This document shows positions 1 through 9,597 of a stretch of 33,776 bases of DNA, piece by piece (the first letter of the stretch is position 1; each line of letters opens with the position of its first letter). A program made the translations under genes and the position numbers. A model generated the notes under the pieces. The model was not told the origin of the DNA, did not search any database, and saw only the letters and a program-made list of their open reading frames with translations. This DNA comes from an uncultured bacterium (GTDB lineage Bacteria > Bacillota > Bacilli > Lactobacillales > Lactobacillaceae), in contig CAJMLF010000021.1 of the NCBI GenBank assembly GCA_905214235.1, positions 1-33,776 on the forward strand. Direction: 5' to 3'.

Positions 1-73
1 AAGCTTGAGGATCACGACCGCCTTTTTCAATACGTGTCGTTATGGTGTGCTTACGGTCTAAAGACGTTAATCC

Positions 74-108
74 AAAAAAGGATTGGCGAAATCTTCGCCA
101 ATCCTTTT
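74..108 (-). terminator. Rho-independent terminator of the kimA-like operon
   Basis: A perfect 15-bp stem (AAAAGGATTGGCGAA with its complement, 3-nt loop) is followed on the minus strand by a T run. It overlaps the stop codon of the small membrane protein gene, so it ends that transcript. Confidence 0.9.
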
Positions 109-368
109 CAAGCCAATACAACTTCTAAAATATCAAGAACAATGATGAAGGCAAGTAAACTACCCAACCCCCACAGCAGGTGGCGGGTATGGGGGTTACC
201 TGCCTTAATTTTTTGCCAGTTAAAGCCCACGTATGCAGCCAGAATCAGCACACTGCCAATGATTCCGTACAGTCCGGAATGAAAGCCCCGGTTATCAATC
301 GAATAGCTGGCGGTGAACACTAGTCCCAGCGCAAATGCAAGCCCAAATAACGTCTCTTTTATCTTCAT
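108..368 (-). CDS. small hypothetical membrane protein, 86 aa
   Basis: I do not recognise the family. The protein begins MKIKETLF and has three likely membrane segments at about residues 5-25, 31-52 and 63-85, with a short basic stretch (residues about 53-62) between the last two; it has no obvious catalytic motif. I chose the start at 368 because a GGTGG sequence lies a few bases upstream; a longer reading from 389 or 416 would overlap the transporter gene. It starts 13 bases after the kimA-like stop codon and shares its terminator, so it is almost surely co-transcribed. An accessory role for the transporter is only an inference from position. Confidence 0.7.
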   Translation of the reverse strand: MKIKETLFGLAFALGLVFTASYSIDNRGFHSGLYGIIGSVLILAAYVGFNWQKIKAGNPHTRHLLWGLGSLLAFIIVLDILEVVLA

Positions 369-381
369 GCTTGACCACCAA

Positions 382-2220
382 CTATTCATGCAAGTGGTAG
401 TTGTAACTAGCAACAATAATATTTTCCCGTGAATTCAGCACTGCCCGCAGACGAACACTGGTCTGGTTGTGCAGTGCCAGTTGCCATGGGTGCTTAGGGA
501 TAAACTGGGGAACCAGAACCGTGGTTGAATAGTTCCGGGCCTCCGCCCGCTTGGCAATGACATCAACAAACCGCAGTGTTGGTTTGGCAATCGACCGGTA
601 TGAGGAGTGGATATCCACGAAACGAACGTCGGGATATTCTGCCTTAAACTCATTGGCGGTCTTATGCTCCTTCCCCGGGTTCTCATCAAACGAGACGTGC
701 ATGGCAATAACATAGTCACCAATTGACCGGGCGTAGTTGATTGCCCCCCGGGTCACCCGGGTAACGTTACCGACCAGGACAATAACCGTGGCCCCATCAT
801 AATCGTGGAGCTGGACCTTCGTCTTTTCGGCCACCCGGAGTTGGGCGGCAACCTTAATGTAGTGCGAATGAATCCGGTGGAACATGTACAACAGCAATGG
901 CATGATGATCAGGTAGGGCCATACGTTATTGAAGTGTTGCCAGAACAGGAAAGTCACCAGGCAGAAGGAAATTACGGCACCGACAAAGTTAATAAAGGCC
1001 TTTGCGGGCCAAATTCCTTGCCGGGTCCGGAACCAGTGAATAATCATCCCTGATTGCGACAGTGTGAATGGTACAAAGACCCCGACGGCATACAGGGGAA
1101 TCAGGTTGTTCGTTTGCCCATGGAAAATCACAATTAGGATAATGGCCCCAATTGCCAGGGAAATAATCCCGTTAGAATAGCCGAGCCGATCCCCCCGGTC
1201 CATGAATGCATGGGGCATATACTTATCCTTGGCCATGTTGAAGGCCAGAATTGGGAAGGCAGAAAAACCAGTGTTAGCGGCAACTGCAAGGATCATCGCT
1301 GTTGACAGTTGCAGCAGGTAGAAGCCAAGACCATGACCCCCAAAGATTGTCAGGGCAATCTGCGAAAGGACGGTTGTCCGACCATTTGGGACGATCCCAA
1401 TGAAGAAGCTGAAGAAGATAATAGCGGTGAAGAAGGTGGCCAGGATGGCACTCATAATTGCCAGGGTCGTTGCCGCGTTCTTCTCCTTCGGCTTATTAAA
1501 GTTTGGCACGGCATTACTTACCGCTTCCACCCCGGTCAGTGAGGATGAACCAGCCGAGAACGCCCGAATAAACAGGACGTATGACATTCCGGCAACCGGA
1601 GTTCCATAGTCTGCCGGTGCCTGGTAATGGATATGGCCAGTCATGATGTTATAAATACCGACTGCAATCATGATGAGGATCATGATTACGAAGAAGTAGA
1701 CGGGCACCGTCAGGAAATTAGCACTTTCACTCATCCCCCGCAGGTTCATAAACATGATTAGCAAGACAATGATAATTGCGATGGGAATTGAGAACCGGTA
1801 TAAGGCGGGGACGGCCGAGGTAATCGCCTCAACCCCAGAAGTCGTTGAAACCGCAACGGTCAACATGTAGTCAACCAGTAGTGATCCCCCGGCAAACAAC
1901 CCCCCGTTGCTTCCCCAGTTTTCAGTGGCAACCACGTAGGCTCCACCACCACTTGGGTATGCATGGATAATTTGTTGGTATGACAAAGTAATGGCCAACA
2001 GTAAGACCAGCACGATTGCTGCAATGGGGATTGAGTACCACAGTGCCGCCGCCGATAGCGTGACCAAGACCGTTGTAATCTGTTCAGGACCATATGCAAC
2101 TGACGAAATAGCATCTGACGAAAGCATTGCCAAAGCCTTAAACTTCGTAAGGTGCGTCTGACCCTCATCAAGGGTCTTTAACGGTTTCCCAATTAATACA
2201 CGTTTAAGATAACGCCACAT
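382..2220 (-). CDS. kimA: KimA-like APC-superfamily potassium importer, 612 aa
   Basis: Polytopic membrane protein of the APC superfamily, closest in my judgement to Bacillus subtilis KimA (YdaO), a high-affinity proton-coupled potassium importer. The N-terminus (IGKPLKTLDEGQTHLTKFKA, then LSSDAISSVAYG) and the GGGAYVV segment are typical of this group. About 12 hydrophobic segments fill residues 30-460, followed by a soluble C-terminal domain of about 150 residues, as in KimA; total length also matches (about 607 in B. subtilis). The start has a strong AGGAGG-like site (GGGAGGAT) just upstream. In B. subtilis the gene is controlled by a c-di-AMP riboswitch, but the short AT-rich leader here has no room for one. 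Older annotation would say amino acid permease; the substrate is inferred from family only. Confidence 0.85.
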   Translation of the reverse strand: MWRYLKRVLIGKPLKTLDEGQTHLTKFKALAMLSSDAISSVAYGPEQITTVLVTLSAAALWYSIPIAAIVLVLLLAITLSYQQIIHAYPSGGGAYVVATENWGSNGGLFAGGSLLVDYMLTVAVSTTSGVEAITSAVPALYRFSIPIAIIIVLLIMFMNLRGMSESANFLTVPVYFFVIMILIMIAVGIYNIMTGHIHYQAPADYGTPVAGMSYVLFIRAFSAGSSSLTGVEAVSNAVPNFNKPKEKNAATTLAIMSAILATFFTAIIFFSFFIGIVPNGRTTVLSQIALTIFGGHGLGFYLLQLSTAMILAVAANTGFSAFPILAFNMAKDKYMPHAFMDRGDRLGYSNGIISLAIGAIILIVIFHGQTNNLIPLYAVGVFVPFTLSQSGMIIHWFRTRQGIWPAKAFINFVGAVISFCLVTFLFWQHFNNVWPYLIIMPLLLYMFHRIHSHYIKVAAQLRVAEKTKVQLHDYDGATVIVLVGNVTRVTRGAINYARSIGDYVIAMHVSFDENPGKEHKTANEFKAEYPDVRFVDIHSSYRSIAKPTLRFVDVIAKRAEARNYSTTVLVPQFIPKHPWQLALHNQTSVRLRAVLNSRENIIVASYNYHLHE

Positions 2221-2360
2221 AGCTATCCTCCCTACACATATATTTTTACTTCAATATTATTAATCCTTATGACTGAACAATGTTACAACTAATTATCCTA
2301 CTTTGCAATTATCATTGCGACGATTATTTTTCTTTTTTTCGAAAAATTTCCCGGGAAATA

Positions 2361-2392
2361 AAAAAGGGGACCGGCAAAACAGTCCCCTTTTT
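2361..2392 (-). terminator. terminator after groL
   Basis: Stem AAAAAGGGGAC / GTCCCCTTTTT with a 10-nt loop, followed on the minus strand by a T run. It lies 18 bases after the groL stop codon. The remaining AT-rich sequence up to the kimA-like start (about 2221-2360) should hold that gene's promoter, but I see no convincing -35/-10 pair. Confidence 0.9.
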
Positions 2393-2410
2393 TGATAGTT
2401 AAGTTTGTAC

Positions 2411-4036
<1,626 letters not shown>

Positions 4037-4091
4037 TCACCTCAAAAAATAGAATAGATTTTATTTAAGCGATTATATTATGATTCAACAA

Positions 4092-4376
4092 CTAGTCGAG
4101 AACTGCGACTAAGTCCTTTTCGTGAACAACCAGGTACTTTTCACCGTCGTATTCAACTTCATTGCCGGCATACTTGTCAAACAATACCCGGTCGCCTTCC
4201 TTAACAGCTGGAGCAAGCTTTTGTCCATTGTCGAGGGTCCGACCTTCGCCAACAGCAATAACCTTACCAGTAGTTGGCTTTTCCTTTACGTTGGAAGCAA
4301 GGACAATTCCGCCAACTGTCTTTTCTTCTTCAGTTTCAGCTTTAAGAACAACGCGATCTCCTAATGGTTTTAACAC
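4092..4376 (-). CDS. groS: 10 kDa co-chaperonin GroES
   Basis: GroES, the heptameric lid of the GroEL chamber. It has the family-typical length of 94 residues, the N-terminal [12 protein letters not shown], the mobile-loop region [12 protein letters not shown] (residues about 17-28) and the C-terminal EYLVV-like strand. The start codon is GTG at 4376, with GGAGGG about 8 bases upstream; no ATG is available in a sensible position. It is the first gene of groS-groL. Confidence 0.98.
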   Translation of the reverse strand: MLKPLGDRVVLKAETEEEKTVGGIVLASNVKEKPTTGKVIAVGEGRTLDNGQKLAPAVKEGDRVLFDKYAGNEVEYDGEKYLVVHEKDLVAVLD

Positions 4377-4412
4377 GTTAATCCCTCCATCTTGTTAATT
4401 TAGTATTTGCTT

Positions 4413-4439
4413 TTAGCACTCTCACTTGTTAAGTGCTAA
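4413..4439 (-). promoter_or_regulatory. CIRCE operator (HrcA binding site)
   Basis: On the plus strand: TTAGCACTC, 9 bases, AAGTGCTAA. This matches the CIRCE consensus (TTAGCACTC-N9-GAGTGCTAA) with one mismatch. It lies between the predicted promoter and groS, i.e. in the first transcribed bases, the usual position for repression by HrcA. hrcA itself is not in the window. Confidence 0.95.
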
Positions 4440-4450
4440 CCACAATTTCT

Positions 4451-4478
4451 ACTATACCATCTTTCTTTCAAAAAGCAA
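4451..4478 (-). promoter_or_regulatory. groS-groL promoter
   Basis: On the minus strand: TTGCTT (4478-4473), 16-bp spacer, TATAGT (4456-4451). The likely start of transcription is just upstream of CIRCE, so HrcA binding would block initiation. Confidence 0.75.
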
Positions 4479-4523
4479 TAATAAAGTTTGACTAATTTTG
4501 ACTTTTAACTTTGTCCCCAAAAT

Positions 4524-4568
4524 AAAAAGAGCCCTGGCACCCAGCAAATACTGGCTACTAGCGCTCTT
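4524..4568 (-). terminator. terminator after rex
   Basis: On the minus strand AAGAGC...GCTCTT closes a long hairpin with an inner CCAG/CTGG stem, followed by TTTTTATT. It lies about 40 bases after the rex stop codon and separates rex from the groS promoter. Confidence 0.8.
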
Positions 4569-4605
4569 CTAAGTTAGGAAGGACAAACAAGGGTCCGTCG
4601 GCTTC

Positions 4606-5247
4606 CTAGTCGTTGTCATTAGAGTAGTTCTTAATAAAGTAGATTAAGGTTTGGAGTTCGTTTGTCAGATCAATGTTTTGAACTTGGACACCCTTCGGCA
4701 CGGACAGGCGAACAGGTGAGAAGTTCAGGATTCCCTTTACCCCAGCATCAACCAGCTGGTCGGTAACGTCCTGGGCCTTGTCCCCTGGTACGGTCAGAAT
4801 AACAATATCAATCTGCTGTTCCTGGAGCTGCTTTTTAATGTCGCTAGCCGGGTATACCGGGATTCCACTCTTGATCTTATTTGCCAGTTCCGGCTTGTTG
4901 TCGAAAGCCGCACTGATCCGCAGGTTAGTGTCTTGGTGGAAGTTGAAGTTCAGTAAGGCACTTCCTAAGCTGCCGACCCCAACCAGGGCAACACTGACCA
5001 GGGAGTCCTGGTGCAAGATTCCCTTAAAGAACTTCAAAAGGCTGGCAACGTCATAACCGTAGCCCCGCTTTCCGAGTTCCCCAAAGTAAGAGAAGTCCCG
5101 CCGAATGGTTGCAGAATCAACTTGAACGGCCTCTGATAATTCAGTCGAAGAAACCCGTTCCTTCTTTGCGTTTAGTAGTATCGTCAAATAACGATAGTAA
5201 ATTGGTAAGCGCCGTGCTGTTGCGCGTGGTATTTTTTTGGTAGCCAT
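4606..5247 (-). CDS. rex: redox-sensing transcriptional repressor Rex
   Basis: Rex senses the NADH/NAD+ ratio: it binds operators when NADH is low and releases them when NADH rises, switching on fermentative NADH-consuming genes. The protein has 213 residues, normal for the family. The winged-helix DNA-binding domain covers about residues 1-85 ([20 protein letters not shown] is the recognition region, followed by GYGYDV), and the Rossmann NADH domain starts with [14 protein letters not shown] (GxGxxG, residues about 87-100). The start has AGGGGG about 6 bases upstream. The leader is about 100 nt. A Rex-box-like site covers its own -35 element, which suggests autoregulation. It lies next to ydiF and groSL, an order also seen in Bacillus. 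Confidence 0.97.
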   Translation of the reverse strand: MATKKIPRATARRLPIYYRYLTILLNAKKERVSSTELSEAVQVDSATIRRDFSYFGELGKRGYGYDVASLLKFFKGILHQDSLVSVALVGVGSLGSALLNFNFHQDTNLRISAAFDNKPELANKIKSGIPVYPASDIKKQLQEQQIDIVILTVPGDKAQDVTDQLVDAGVKGILNFSPVRLSVPKGVQVQNIDLTNELQTLIYFIKNYSNDND

Positions 5248-5356
5248 CTTTGTCCCCCTGTTTCTTTACTCCAACCATTATTATTCTCCCGGCCAATCGC
5301 CGGATTCTTAGGATTTTTGACTGGTTGGGTGCACTTGTGAAATTCATTTCCTAATT

Positions 5357-5385
5357 ATTCTAGCAATTTTCATCAATTTTGTGAA
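5357..5385 (-). promoter_or_regulatory. rex promoter
   Basis: On the minus strand: TTCACA (5385-5380), 17-bp spacer, TAGAAT (5362-5357). The -35 hexamer is part of the Rex-box-like site at 5379-5396. Confidence 0.65.
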
Positions 5386-5396
5386 GCGTTATACAA
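5379..5396. promoter_or_regulatory. candidate Rex operator between rex and ydiF
   Basis: TTGTGAAGCGTTATACAA. The left half is identical to the half-site of the TTGTGAA-N4-TTCACAA consensus; the right half matches 5 of 7. It overlaps the -35 of the rex promoter, the position expected for autorepression. Whether it also affects the divergent ydiF is open. Confidence 0.65.
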
Positions 5397-5433
5397 AACA
5401 ATTTTACCTTTTTAACTAAATTGAAATGAAATC

Positions 5434-5442
5434 TGCTAAAAT
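5434..5442 (+). promoter_or_regulatory. possible extended -10 of ydiF
   Basis: TGCTAAAAT, an extended -10 (TGn plus TAAAAT), 36 bases before the ydiF start. No good -35 lies at the right distance, so the call is weak. Confidence 0.35.
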
Positions 5443-5478
5443 AAACACTGTTATCATATGATTTAGCGAGGTTTCAAA

Positions 5479-7419
5479 ATGATTCTTTTGCAAGCAAATG
5501 ATGTTATGCGTCGTTTCGGCGCAGACGTATTATTTCATAATATTAACCTGCAAGTCCAGGACCACGGGCGGACTGCCTTAGTGGGTCGCAATGGTGCAGG
5601 AAAAACGACCCTCTTAAAAATGATTGCCGGAGTTACCACTCCCGACGAGGGGACCATCAGTAAAGTCAAAAACTTAAGCATCGGCTACTTGGCCCAGGAC
5701 CAGGGACTTGATAGTCAAAACTCAATTTGGGCAGAACTGGATACCGTCTTTGCCCCCCTCCACGAGCAGGAAAAGGAGATTCGTCAGTTGGAGGAACAAC
5801 TGGCAAGCCTTGACACCACCAGTTCCCAATACCAACAAGTCATGACTACCTATGACCGCCTGCAAACTAACTACAAGAAGGAGGGCGGCTTTGAATATGA
5901 GTCCCGGATGCGGGGAATCCTGACGGGCTTTGGTTTCGGCGAGCAGTATTACTATACGCCCGTCAATGCCCTCTCCGGTGGTCAGAAGACCAAGTTAGCA
6001 CTGGCCAAGATCCTCCTTCAGGCCCCTGACCTGCTGATCCTTGACGAACCGACCAACCACCTGGACATGAACGTCTTGGCCTGGTTGGAAGACTACCTGA
6101 AGAGTTACCAAGGGGCCCTACTGGTCGTCTCTCACGACCGTTATTTCTTGGACCACGTAGTTAAGGACGTCTACGACCTGGATAACCGGACACTGGTTCA
6201 TTACACCGGTAACTATACCCAGTTTGCCCACCACAAGCAGGAACGATTGAAGGCAGAATGGAAGCACTACGACCAGCAGCAGAAGAAAATTGCCAAGCTG
6301 GAAGACTTTGTCAACCGCAACATCGTCCGTGCTTCCACCACCAAGCAGGCCCAGGCCCGCCGAAAGCAACTTGAGAAGATGGACCGGCTTGAGCGGCCAA
6401 GCACTGATGATAAGTCCATCCACTTCCACTTTCACAGCGACAAGGCCAGTGGTAACGAAGTGCTAGATGTTGACCACCTGAAAGTCGGCTATGAAAACCA
6501 AGTCCTGGCCGGTCCCCTTTCCTTCGCGGTGCGGAAGCCCCAGCGGATTGGGATCATTGGCCCCAACGGGATTGGGAAGTCAACCCTCTTGAAGACCATC
6601 CTGCACCGCATTCCCGCCATCAGCGGGACCATTAAATTGGGTGCTAACCTTGACATCGGTTACTACGACCAGGAACAGCAGCAACTGCACGCCGATAAGA
6701 CGGTTCTCAATGAGGTGTGGGACGATCATCCAGAGGTTCCCGAAAAGGATATCCGGTCCCTACTGGGCAGCTTCCTCTTTGTGGGGGACGATGTCTACAA
6801 AGTTGTCCACGACCTCTCCGGGGGTGAAAAGGCCCGGTTGGAATTGACCAAACTTTCCTTTAAGCCAATCAATTTCTTAATTCTTGATGAACCGACCAAC
6901 CACCTGGATATTGACAGTCGGGAGGTGCTCGAAAGTGCCATCAACGAATTCACTGGTACGGTCCTCTTCGTTTCCCACGACCGGTACTTCATCAACCAAG
7001 TAGCTACCGATATTCTTGATATGCAAAAGGACGGCGTTACCCACTATGTCGGTAACTATGACGACTACCTTGCCCAGGGAGCTGCGGCGCCGACGCCAAC
7101 AACGACAACTCCTGGTAGCGAAAAGAAGGCCAATGTCTCCAAGGGTAAGCAATCCTACAAGCAAAGCAAGGAACAGCAGCGGGCCCGGCGGAAATTGCAA
7201 CGGGCCGTTGATAGTCTGGAGGACCAGATGGGCCAGCTTGAAGAGCAGCAACAGGCGATTGAGGAAAAGATGGCTCAACCGGAAATTGCCACCGACATCG
7301 GAAAGCTTACCGACCTCCAGAAGCAGCTCGACCAGCTGAAGGAAAAGTCAGACGAGGTTGAACTGGACTGGACGGAAGCCGCCGAGAAACTGGAAGAGTT
7401 TGATCAGCAAAATAAATAA
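5479..7419 (+). CDS. ydiF: ABC-F family ATPase, YdiF-like
   Basis: Soluble tandem ATPase of the ABC-F family, which binds the ribosome and acts on translation instead of transport. At 646 residues it fits YdiF (about 642 in B. subtilis). First domain: Walker A GRNGAGKTT (residues 37-45), signature LSGGQKTKLALAK (about 164-176), Walker B LLILDEPTNHLD (about 183-194). A charged linker (P-site interaction motif) follows at about 240-300. Second domain: Walker A GPNGIGKST (about 360-368), signature LSGGEKARLEL, Walker B FLILDEPTNHLD. The last 100 residues are a charged coiled coil. No membrane segment is visible. The ydiF-rex-groSL neighbourhood is conserved in Firmicutes. A role in antibiotic resistance is not suggested; this is the housekeeping subgroup. 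Confidence 0.93.
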   Translation: MILLQANDVMRRFGADVLFHNINLQVQDHGRTALVGRNGAGKTTLLKMIAGVTTPDEGTISKVKNLSIGYLAQDQGLDSQNSIWAELDTVFAPLHEQEKEIRQLEEQLASLDTTSSQYQQVMTTYDRLQTNYKKEGGFEYESRMRGILTGFGFGEQYYYTPVNALSGGQKTKLALAKILLQAPDLLILDEPTNHLDMNVLAWLEDYLKSYQGALLVVSHDRYFLDHVVKDVYDLDNRTLVHYTGNYTQFAHHKQERLKAEWKHYDQQQKKIAKLEDFVNRNIVRASTTKQAQARRKQLEKMDRLERPSTDDKSIHFHFHSDKASGNEVLDVDHLKVGYENQVLAGPLSFAVRKPQRIGIIGPNGIGKSTLLKTILHRIPAISGTIKLGANLDIGYYDQEQQQLHADKTVLNEVWDDHPEVPEKDIRSLLGSFLFVGDDVYKVVHDLSGGEKARLELTKLSFKPINFLILDEPTNHLDIDSREVLESAINEFTGTVLFVSHDRYFINQVATDILDMQKDGVTHYVGNYDDYLAQGAAAPTPTTTTPGSEKKANVSKGKQSYKQSKEQQRARRKLQRAVDSLEDQMGQLEEQQQAIEEKMAQPEIATDIGKLTDLQKQLDQLKEKSDEVELDWTEAAEKLEEFDQQNK

Positions 7420-7428
7420 GGCTATTAC

Positions 7429-7481
7429 AAAAGGGAACTCTAGTGTTGTTCGGAAAATTCGAGCGCTAGCGTTCCCTTTTT
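7429..7481 (+). terminator. terminator after ydiF
   Basis: AAAAGGGAAC pairs with GTTCCCTTTT and an inner CTAG/CTAG pairing extends the stem; a T run follows. It starts 10 bases after the ydiF stop codon. Confidence 0.85.
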
Positions 7482-7500
7482 AATATTACACAGCAATCCT

Positions 7501-7533
7501 GAAAAAGCAGCGACGTGTGCCCACTGCTTTTTC
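7501..7533 (-). terminator. terminator after the aminotransferase gene (possibly two-way)
   Basis: A perfect 10-bp stem GAAAAAGCAG / CTGCTTTTTC with a 13-nt loop. T runs are present on both strands, so it can stop minus-strand transcripts and back up the ydiF terminator. Confidence 0.8.
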
Positions 7534-7551
7534 ACTTCCTATTTACCTTTT

Positions 7552-8727
7552 TTAAAATAAATTCAACTTACCAATCCGGGCAACCGCTTCTTCCAGCCGT
7601 TCGGGTGCCATCAGCAGACCGATCCGGACATAGCCCTCACCGTGCTTTCCAAAGCCATTTCCTGGAGCGACGGCTACTCCCGCCTTCTCCAGCAGGAGGT
7701 CTGCGAATTGCTCACTGGTGTAGCCCTTAGGAACCGGCATCCACGCGTAGAAAGTCCCCCGCGGCACAAATGCCTGCCAGCCAATCTTCTTGGCCGCGTT
7801 CACGAAGGCGTTCCGCCGCTCTTCATAACGGTGGACAATCTGGGCAACCGCTTCGTCTCGTGCCGGATCCTTTAAGGCATCAATAGCCGCGTACTGCAAG
7901 GCCGGGAAGAGGCTGACGAAGAGGTGGTCCTGAATCAGGTTGAGGGCCCCAATAATATCGGCATTGCCGACCGCGAAGGCCACCCGCCAGCCAGCCATGT
8001 TAAAGGTCTTTGAGAATGTATAGAATTCAATCCCCACGTCCTTAGCCCCCGGCACCTGCATGAAGCTGAGCGGCGCCTTGCCGTCAAAGCCAATTGCCCC
8101 GTAGGCAAAGTCGCTGATGATACCCACATGGTACTTCTTGGCCCAGGCAATCAGCTCTTCGTAAAACTCACGAGTTGCGACTGCCCCCGTCGGATTGTTT
8201 GGGTAGTTTAGGTAGAAGAACTTGGCCTTCCGAGCGACCGCTTCTGGGATGGCTTTAAGGTCAGGAAGGTAGTTGTTTTCTTCCAAAAGGGGAACGGTAG
8301 TAAACTTCACGTCCCCCAGCGCTGCACCGGAGAAGTAATCCGGATAACCAGGATCCGGCAACAAGTAAGTGTCCCCCGGATTCATCAGTGCCCATGGTAG
8401 TTCTACCAGACCAATCTTTGAACCCCCGAAGATGGCAACCTCACTTTCCGGATCAAAGTGGGCGCCGTACTTTTCGGCATAAAAGTCAGCAGCCGCTTTC
8501 TTAAAGGCCGGCAAGCCTTGGAATGGTGAGTACTTATGGGTCTTGGGATCGGCAACCCACTTTTGGGTACTCTTGACGATGTAATCAGGCGTGGGTTTAT
8601 CCGGGTTCCCCTGCCCCAGGTTAATCACGTCAACGCCCTCACTAATTTTTTGATTGACCTTGGCAACCAGGTTAGCGAAAAACTGTTTTGGTAATGTATC
8701 TAACAGGTGTGATTGTGCAAATTCCAT
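7552..8727 (-). CDS. PLP-dependent class I/II aminotransferase, MtnE (YkrV)-like
   Basis: Fold-type I aminotransferase, 391 residues, a normal length. The PLP lysine is K240 in YTFSKTFNMAGWR; other cofactor contacts visible are N178 (YPNNPTG), D206 and Y209 (SDFAYG) and R248. The product resembles B. subtilis MtnE, which transaminates the keto analogue of methionine, often with glutamine as donor. It follows an omega-amidase gene by 12 bases with a strong GGAGGG site, so the two are co-transcribed; such pairs are known to couple glutamine transamination to removal of the 2-oxoglutaramate formed. No other methionine-salvage gene is nearby, so its substrate (methionine, aromatic or branched-chain amino acids) cannot be fixed from sequence. 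Confidence 0.88.
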   Translation of the reverse strand: MEFAQSHLLDTLPKQFFANLVAKVNQKISEGVDVINLGQGNPDKPTPDYIVKSTQKWVADPKTHKYSPFQGLPAFKKAAADFYAEKYGAHFDPESEVAIFGGSKIGLVELPWALMNPGDTYLLPDPGYPDYFSGAALGDVKFTTVPLLEENNYLPDLKAIPEAVARKAKFFYLNYPNNPTGAVATREFYEELIAWAKKYHVGIISDFAYGAIGFDGKAPLSFMQVPGAKDVGIEFYTFSKTFNMAGWRVAFAVGNADIIGALNLIQDHLFVSLFPALQYAAIDALKDPARDEAVAQIVHRYEERRNAFVNAAKKIGWQAFVPRGTFYAWMPVPKGYTSEQFADLLLEKAGVAVAPGNGFGKHGEGYVRIGLLMAPERLEEAVARIGKLNLF

Positions 8728-8739
8728 AAGTTATCCCTC

Positions 8740-9525
8740 CTACTTGTATAGCTCCGGGCGGCGGTCAACAAAGACCGGAATCGGTCCCCGCTCCTTCTGA
8801 AGCTGGTCCAGGTCAATTTCCGCCATGGTCAAACCATCTTTTTCACCAGCATCGACAATAATTTTTCCCAAGGGGTCAATTACCAGGGAGTGACCGTTAA
8901 AGTGGTTGTCGGGATCGTCCCCGACCCGGTTAACGGCCACAACGAAGGCCTGGTTTTCAACGGCCCGCGACTGGAGCATTATTTTCCACTGCTCAATTCG
9001 CTGGGCGGGCCATTCCGCAGGGAAATACAGGATGTCAGCACCATGCCGCGCGACTGTCCGGACCCATTCAGGAAAGCGAAGGTCATAGCAAATAAAACTG
9101 GCGCTGGGCACCCCGGCCAAGCGGAAATAGTTTTCCTGGTCACCAGCGGTCAGGTACTTGTGCTCATTCATTAGGCGGAAGAGGTGGACCTTGTCATAGC
9201 GCCCCACGACCTGGCCAACGGGGTCGACTACCAGGGTGCGGTTGAAGAAGTGGTCACCCTCCTTAACCGCAACGGAGCCACCAACAATCCCGACCTGGTA
9301 TTGCCGGGCGAGTTTATAGAATAATTGCTCAGTTTCCTGGCCCTGGTCGTCAGCAAGTTCATTCAGTTGGTCGAGTGCGTAACCAGTGTTCCACATTTCG
9401 GGGAACACCACCACGTCCGCCGCTTCCTTTGCCGCGGCTGAGGTTAACTCCGCAACCCGTTCACGGTTCTTTTGGGGTGCCGCAAAGGAAATATTAAACT
9501 GGGCCAATGCAACTTTGACTTTCAT
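8740..9525 (-). CDS. carbon-nitrogen hydrolase, omega-amidase (MtnU/YkrU-like)
   Basis: Nitrilase-superfamily amidohydrolase of 261 residues. The catalytic triad is visible: E43 in FPEMWNTGY, K112 in YDKVHLF, and C146 in ICYDLRFPE. The sequence looks like the omega-amidase group, which hydrolyses 2-oxoglutaramate or 2-oxosuccinamate to the keto acid and ammonia. The gene is first in an operon with the aminotransferase just downstream, which supports that role. A perfect-looking promoter lies about 100 bases upstream and a structured leader separates it from the start codon (see 9535-9597 and 9559-9585). The ribosome binding site is GAGGTG. Confidence 0.88.
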   Translation of the reverse strand: MKVKVALAQFNISFAAPQKNRERVAELTSAAAKEAADVVVFPEMWNTGYALDQLNELADDQGQETEQLFYKLARQYQVGIVGGSVAVKEGDHFFNRTLVVDPVGQVVGRYDKVHLFRLMNEHKYLTAGDQENYFRLAGVPSASFICYDLRFPEWVRTVARHGADILYFPAEWPAQRIEQWKIMLQSRAVENQAFVVAVNRVGDDPDNHFNGHSLVIDPLGKIIVDAGEKDGLTMAEIDLDQLQKERGPIPVFVDRRPELYK

Positions 9526-9534
9526 TTTGTCACC

Positions 9535-9597
9535 TCATTTTATTGCTATCAGTGTGAAAAGCGGCCGGTCAATTACCCGCCGCTTCTCCTTTATCAC
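9535..9597 (-). CDS. possible 20-codon leader ORF upstream of the omega-amidase gene
   Basis: A GTG codon, 4 bases after GGAAGGAG, opens a 20-codon frame that begins MIKEKRRV and ends in TGA. The stop codon lies inside the GAGGTG ribosome binding site of the omega-amidase gene. The frame uses three ATA codons, which look rare in neighbouring genes, and a 20-codon frame can arise by chance, so expression is unproven. Confidence 0.25.
   Translation of the reverse strand: MIKEKRRVIDRPLFTLIAIK
9559..9585 (-). promoter_or_regulatory. stable hairpin in the leader of the omega-amidase/aminotransferase operon
   Basis: AAGCGGC / GCCGCTT (7 bp), one C-C mismatch, then GGT/ACC around a 5-nt loop. It follows a smaller CACTTA/TAAGTG pairing near the RNA 5' end. 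The minus-strand 3' side runs into TTTTC, too short a T run for a confident terminator. Confidence 0.55.

Noticed and set aside
5287..5301. Small CCGGC/GCCGG hairpin in the rex leader
   Set aside because: Only a 5-bp stem, no T run and no match to a known riboswitch.
5453..5462. 10-bp palindrome ATCATATGAT before ydiF
   Set aside because: Short and AT-rich; expected by chance in this region, with no partner site.
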